Source of the DNA: Acidobacteriota bacterium
GTDB taxonomy: Bacteria; Acidobacteriota; Vicinamibacteria; Fen-336
DNA: 33,783 bases
NCBI GenBank assembly: GCA_011526565.1
Contig: WYBL01000153.1
Location: 1-33,783, forward strand
Reading direction: 5' to 3'
Made by a program: the position numbers and the translations under genes. Below the pieces are notes generated by a model. The model was not told the origin of the DNA. It did no database searches and was given only the letters and a program-made list of their open reading frames with translations. Below, piece by piece: positions 30,501 through 33,783 of this stretch. Each line of letters begins with the position of its first letter. The stretch's first letter is position 1.

Positions 30501-31478
30501 TCAGTCCGCGGCGACGAGCCGCCGGGCCGCGGCGACGACGTCCGGCTCCTCCCGCCCCGCGACGGCTTCGGCGACGCTGCGCCGGAGGCGGTCGTCGACG
30601 GGTTGCGCGGCGAGTGCGCGCAGGGCTTCGATCGCATCGGTCGCCGCGCCTTCGCGCACGACGCGCATCAGGATCACGAGGGCCTCGTCGTGGCGCAACA
30701 GCGCCAGCGCGCGGAGCGCGACGCCACGCGCGCTCCCGCGACTTCGCTCGAACAGCTCCGACAGCGGCAGGGCGACGGCCGCCAGGCGCGACTCCGCGCA
30801 AGCCAGGGCAACGGCCTCGACCAGGTCCGCATCGCGGGACGCGAGCAGCGCCCGCGCCGCCGCGAGGGCAGGCGCGGGCGCGACGCGCAGCAGCGCGAGC
30901 AGGCTCTCGGCGAGCACCGCGGGCTCGGAATCGCCACCGCGCAGGCGCAGCCTCAGCACGGCTTCCGCCGCTTCGCCCCCCAGCGCGCCGAGCGCGCGCG
31001 CCGCGCCGGCCCGCGCGGCGGGCTCGGGGTCGGCGAGCGCCTCGGCGAGGTCGCCCGCGAGCCCCGCGGGTGCGCACCGGACGAGAGCGAACATGCAGGC
31101 GCAGCGCAGCGGCGCCGCGGTGTCGACGCTGCCGCCGAACACCGGCTCGCGCTGGACGTGGCCGAGCCCGCGCCGGAACGGGGCGGGGTCGGCGTGCTCC
31201 AGGCGCTCGAGCGCCGCGATCAGCGCCTCCTTCGCCGTGCAGCCGGGATCGGCGCTGGCCGGCTCGTCGCACAGGCGGAGGAACGCCTGCGCCAGTGCGG
31301 ACTCCAGCTCGCGTAGCGCGAGCCGGCCCGCGATCCGCCCGGCCCGCGCGACGACGAGCGCCGACCCGTGCTCGAGTGCCTTGCGCAGCGCGGGAACCTG
31401 CACGGCAGCGCCGGCGGGGTCCCGCTCGATCGCCTCCAGCGCCTCGAGCGCCCGCTCGGTCCGCCCCCGCCTGGCCAC
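30501..31478 (-). CDS. HEAT-repeat protein
   Basis: A 325-residue alpha-solenoid made of repeated helix pairs, for example VPALRKALEHGSALVVARAGRIAGRLAL, GDLAEALADPEPAARAGAARALGALGGEAAEAVLRLRL, AARALLASRDADLVEAVALACAESRLAAVALPL and ALALLRHDEALVILMRVVREGAATDAIEALRALAAQ. The D-x-x-x-R/V-R-x-x-A-A-x-A-L pattern is that of HEAT/PBS-lyase-like repeats. No signal peptide or catalytic motif is seen. It probably serves as a protein-binding scaffold. The GTG start at 31478 is 8 bases after the stop of the TMTC-like gene, so the two are co-transcribed and may work together. The ribosome-binding site is weak. Confidence 0.8.
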   Translation of the reverse strand: MARRGRTERALEALEAIERDPAGAAVQVPALRKALEHGSALVVARAGRIAGRLALRELESALAQAFLRLCDEPASADPGCTAKEALIAALERLEHADPAPFRRGLGHVQREPVFGGSVDTAAPLRCACMFALVRCAPAGLAGDLAEALADPEPAARAGAARALGALGGEAAEAVLRLRLRGGDSEPAVLAESLLALLRVAPAPALAAARALLASRDADLVEAVALACAESRLAAVALPLSELFERSRGSARGVALRALALLRHDEALVILMRVVREGAATDAIEALRALAAQPVDDRLRRSVAEAVAGREEPDVVAAARRLVAAD

Positions 31479-31486
31479 GGGCCTGC

Positions 31487-33454
31487 CTACCGAGCGCCCG
31501 AGGCGCGCGCGAGGTTGTCGCGGGCGGCGGCGAGGTCGGGGGCGAGGCGCAGGGCCGCCTCGAACTCTGCGGCGGCTTCTTCGCGGCGGCCCAGCGCGAG
31601 CAGCGCGGCGCCGAGGTTGTTGCGCATCGCCGCATCGTCCGGGCGCAGGCGCGCCGCCTCGCGGAGTTGCGCCAGGCCTTCGTCCGCGCGCCCGAGCATC
31701 TGCAGCGCGATGCCGAGGTCGCCGCGCGGCTCCGGGCGCGCCGGGTCGAGGCGGATCGCCTCCTCGAGGTGGCGCACCGCGTCCTCGAGGCGGCCCGCGC
31801 GGGCCAGCGTGCCGCCGGCCACCGCGTGGGCGTTCGCCAGGTTGGTCCGCGCTTCGGCGAGATCCGGCGCGCGACGCAGGGCCTCCTCGAAGCGCGGGAT
31901 CGCCTCCTCGGCCCGGCCCAGCCGCAGCAGGGCCACGCCCAGGTTGTTGTGGGCGCTGACCAGCCACGGGTCGAGTTGCACCGCGGCCTCCAGGTGCGGC
32001 AGCGCGGCGGCGTTCGCGCCGTCCGCCAGCAACAGCCGCCCGACGTTCAGGCGATGTTCGGCGACGTCGGGCGCCAGCCGCAGCGCTTCTTCCAAGTGTC
32101 CTCGCGCCTCGGCGAGCCGGCCGTCGCCCCACAGCAGCAACCCCAGGTTGTTGTGCGCCAGCCAGGCGGCCGGGTTGCGCGCGAGGGTCGCGCGGTACAG
32201 CCGCTCCGCGTCGGCGTAGTCGTGCGCCTGCCGCCAGGTCAGGACGGCGAGCGGGGCGGCCACGAGCACGCCCGCGAGCGCCGGCGCCAGGGGCGAAGGC
32301 CAGGCGCGACGGGCCGCGGCCGCGATCGCCGCCGCGGCGAGGCTCAAGGGCGCGACGCTCGCCAGGTACTGGAAATGATCGGCCACGAACGAGTAGCGGA
32401 ACGGGTAGACGTTGAAGAAACCGAGCGCCGGAAAGAGCAGGAGGGCGTACACCGCCAGGGCGGCGAAGGGCGCGCGAGTCCGTGCGCGGACCGCGAACAG
32501 CGCGAGGGCCACTGCGACGGCCGCGCACGTCGGCAGCAGCGACAGGCGGGACGGGTCCCAGCGCGGGTAGACGAAGGCCAGGTCGAAGGGCCAGGCCAGC
32601 TTGCCGAGATGGAACCAGAACGCGTGGCCGGCGACCGCCAGGCGCTCGGCGGCCGAGAGGTCGAACGCCGCGCCTTCGGCGCCGATCTGCGCGCGCTCGA
32701 GCCACGCCGTGAGCAGGCCGGCCCCGCCCCCCAGCGCGAAGAACGGCGCGAGCGGCCACAGGTCGCGGCGCGGGTCGACGCGGCCCCGCCGCCACCAGGC
32801 GACGACGACGAGCGCCGGTGCGAGCAGCGCGGTCACGGACTTGGTCAGCAGCGCCAGCGCGAAGAGGACGAGCGCGGCGCGACGGTGGCGCTCGTGACGG
32901 GTGTCGTCGAAGCGGAGATACGCAAGGGCCGCCGCAAGGCCCAGCACCGCCGACAGCGTGTTCTTCTGCTCGCTGATCCAGGCGACCGACTCCACGTGCA
33001 CGGGGTGCAGGGCGAAGAGCACCGCCGCGAGGCCGGCGCCTCCCGCCGACGCTCCCAGCCGGAGCAGGGCCAGGGCCAGCAGCCACGCCGCGGTCGCGTG
33101 CGCGGCGAGGCTGACGAGGTGGTAGCCCGTGGTGGCGTCGCCCCAGAGCGCGTGCTGCACCCAGAACGCCGAGTGCAGCAGCGGGTAGTACTGCTGGGTC
33201 GCCCCGAGCTCCGTCCAGATCCGCCACAGCCCCGCGAGCGAGCGCAACTCCGGCCGCGTGACGTGCGCCGCGTCGTCCCACAGCAGCCCGCCGTGCCACG
33301 CCGGCTGGTACGCGAGCGCGACCAGGACGAGCAGCGCCGGGAGCCAGGCCCACGGGGTCGCCGCCCCGGTTGGAGACGCCTCCGCGGCAGCGACGCGGGG
33401 ACGCTCCGGCGCCGCGTCCGCAGCACCGGCACGCCGCCGCCGCCGGCCGCTCAC
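31487..33454 (-). CDS. TMTC-like multi-pass membrane protein with TPR repeats
   Basis: A 655-residue protein. After an Arg-rich N-terminus, about ten membrane segments run from residue 35 to about 415. The first periplasmic loop carries GGLLWDDAAHV with the paired acids Asp60/Asp61 typical of GT-C glycosyltransferases and TMTC proteins, and ALHPVHVESVAWISEQKNTLSAVLGL is a further hallmark of this bacterial family. The C-terminal 220 residues hold about six TPRs (AWLAHNNLGLLLWGDGRLAEARGHLEEALRLAP and similar). The likely role is protein or lipid-linked sugar transfer, with TPRs binding the acceptor; the substrate is unknown. I keep GTG 33454 as start. It overlaps the stop of a 16-codon upstream ORF. 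Confidence 0.88.
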   Translation of the reverse strand: MSGRRRRRAGAADAAPERPRVAAAEASPTGAATPWAWLPALLVLVALAYQPAWHGGLLWDDAAHVTRPELRSLAGLWRIWTELGATQQYYPLLHSAFWVQHALWGDATTGYHLVSLAAHATAAWLLALALLRLGASAGGAGLAAVLFALHPVHVESVAWISEQKNTLSAVLGLAAALAYLRFDDTRHERHRRAALVLFALALLTKSVTALLAPALVVVAWWRRGRVDPRRDLWPLAPFFALGGGAGLLTAWLERAQIGAEGAAFDLSAAERLAVAGHAFWFHLGKLAWPFDLAFVYPRWDPSRLSLLPTCAAVAVALALFAVRARTRAPFAALAVYALLLFPALGFFNVYPFRYSFVADHFQYLASVAPLSLAAAAIAAAARRAWPSPLAPALAGVLVAAPLAVLTWRQAHDYADAERLYRATLARNPAAWLAHNNLGLLLWGDGRLAEARGHLEEALRLAPDVAEHRLNVGRLLLADGANAAALPHLEAAVQLDPWLVSAHNNLGVALLRLGRAEEAIPRFEEALRRAPDLAEARTNLANAHAVAGGTLARAGRLEDAVRHLEEAIRLDPARPEPRGDLGIALQMLGRADEGLAQLREAARLRPDDAAMRNNLGAALLALGRREEAAAEFEAALRLAPDLAAARDNLARASGAR

Positions 33455-33501
33455 CGGCCGCGACGGGCGCGCACGACCGACGCGCTGCAGGCTGCCGCCA
33501 T
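33451..33501 (-). CDS. Possible 16-residue leader ORF of the TMTC-like gene
   Basis: ATG at 33501, 16 codons (MAAACSASVVRARRGR) and a TGA that overlaps the GTG start of the TMTC-like gene as GTGA. The ATG lies 8 bases behind a TAGAAT hexamer, so a leaderless message would begin almost at it. It could couple translation to the main gene. Alternatively a one-base sequence error separates two parts of the same N-terminus. Confidence 0.4.
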   Translation of the reverse strand: MAAACSASVVRARRGR

Positions 33502-33509
33502 GGGGCCCG

Positions 33510-33515
33510 ATTCTA
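33510..33515 (-). promoter_or_regulatory. Putative -10 hexamer of the TMTC-like operon
   Basis: TAGAAT on the minus strand within CTAGAATC, in the 57 bases between this operon and the divergent gene at 33559. Confidence 0.4.
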
Positions 33516-33558
33516 GTGGCGCCCGACGCCCCGGGGCGCGCGCAGGCTAGACTGCCGC

Positions 33559-33783
33559 GTGAACCGCGAGACGGAGCCGGGCCCGCGCGCGCGCCGCTTC
33601 GAGCGCTACGTGGCGCTCGGCGACAGCACCGCCGAGGGGCTCGACGACCCCTACGGGTTCCGACGCCGGGATGAACCCGGCGCCGGTCCCATGGGGGCTA
33701 CGTCGGACGACTCCGGCCTCCTCCGCCCCCAAACCCCAGACGCGTTCCGACGCCGGGATGAACCCGGCGCCGGTCCCATGGGG
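33559..33783 (+). CDS. SGNH/GDSL hydrolase, N-terminal fragment interrupted by a repeat
   Basis: The GTG at 33559 follows TAGACT (33548-33553) by 5 bases. The first 33 codons end in ERYVALGDSTAEGLDDPYG, which is block I of SGNH hydrolases, with Ser as nucleophile in GDS. After Gly33 the family sequence (normally continuing to an RGWAD-like stretch) is lost, and the frame enters repeat DNA that reads FRRRDEPGAGPMG twice, staying open to the window end. Either the gene is broken by insertion of repeats or the contig is mis-joined at a repeat. The rest of the enzyme cannot be seen. Confidence 0.6.
   Translation, partial: MNRETEPGPRARRFERYVALGDSTAEGLDDPYGFRRRDEPGAGPMGATSDDSGLLRPQTPDAFRRRDEPGAGPMG
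33657..33783 (+). repeat. Two identical 40-base direct repeats, period 87
   Basis: Copies at 33657-33696 and 33744-33783 are identical over 40 bases and separated by 47 bases. Each contains the inverted repeat CGCCGGG-ATGAA-CCCGGCG. The second copy ends exactly at the window edge. The period is divisible by three, so the ORF stays open. Confidence 0.95.

Noticed and set aside
30476..33550. A 1024-codon plus-strand frame opposite the HEAT and TMTC-like genes
   Set aside because: Nearly all Arg/Ala/Gly/Pro/Gln, no motif; it is the antisense shadow of two genes with clear repeats and membrane segments.
33657..33783. Start of a CRISPR array
   Set aside because: Only two repeat copies, a 47-base spacer, an open reading frame through both and no cas genes; a tandem or dispersed repeat at a contig end fits better. 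More sequence to the right could reopen this.

Overview
This is about 34 kb of very GC-rich DNA (individual 60-base stretches counted by hand run from 58% to 83% G+C), densely coded on both strands with many 4-base start/stop overlaps. The gene set (ClpS with a ClpA-type unfoldase, DXP-independent PdxS/PdxT vitamin B6 synthesis, a TMTC-like membrane TPR protein) fits a chromosome of a high-GC Gram-negative lineage such as Myxococcota, Acidobacteriota or Binatota. That assignment is an inference, because there is no rRNA gene in the window. No tRNA, CRISPR array, transposase or phage gene was seen. The right edge lies in a 40-base direct repeat that interrupts a gene, so it is probably a contig end.

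Left part (1-9123), housekeeping and small regulators. On the minus strand a clpS-clpA-sensor kinase operon runs off the left edge. Divergent from it is an asparagine synthetase gene (asnB). Then come an ArsR repressor with a clear promoter and operator, coupled to a SRPBCC/SnoaL-like two-domain protein; a DUF72 protein; a free-standing Lrp/AsnC effector-binding (RAM) domain; and two divergent DinB-fold paralogs.

Middle part (9127-16107), a vitamin B6-centred operon. Six minus-strand genes follow each other without room for internal promoters: PLP-dependent decarboxylase, EamA exporter, pdxS, an atypical cyclase-family protein, a PhzF-family protein and pdxT. Facing them is a MocR/PdxR-type regulator (GntR HTH fused to an aminotransferase fold). 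The shared intergenic region holds two promoters and two inverted repeats built from the same GACAAT half-site. The simplest reading is that PLP supply is co-expressed with a PLP-dependent decarboxylation and export pathway under a PLP-sensing regulator.

Defence region (16126-29233), with lower GC. It starts with a back-to-back pair of uncharacterised genes (ankyrin-repeat protein and HTH/coiled-coil protein) only 15 bases apart. Next is a four-gene overlapping type I restriction operon: an HsdM-HsdS fusion with a single target-recognition domain, an AlbA_2/Schlafen-like ATPase, HsdR and a YgjP-type metallopeptidase. A convergent GmrSD-type (type IV) restriction gene follows. Behind it lies a second, truncated and diverged copy of the 3' end of the metallopeptidase gene, so the GmrSD gene is bracketed by direct repeats, a scar of cassette exchange.

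Right part (29268-33783). A nucleotidyltransferase and a small overlapping partner form a possible toxin-antitoxin or abortive-infection pair. After a doubtful small ORF come a HEAT-repeat protein and a TMTC-like multi-pass TPR protein, the latter preceded by a 16-codon leader ORF. Last is the start of an SGNH hydrolase broken by the repeat. Across the window several genes carry a TANNNT hexamer (often TAGAAT) 5-11 bases before the start codon, which suggests that leaderless transcripts are common in this organism.
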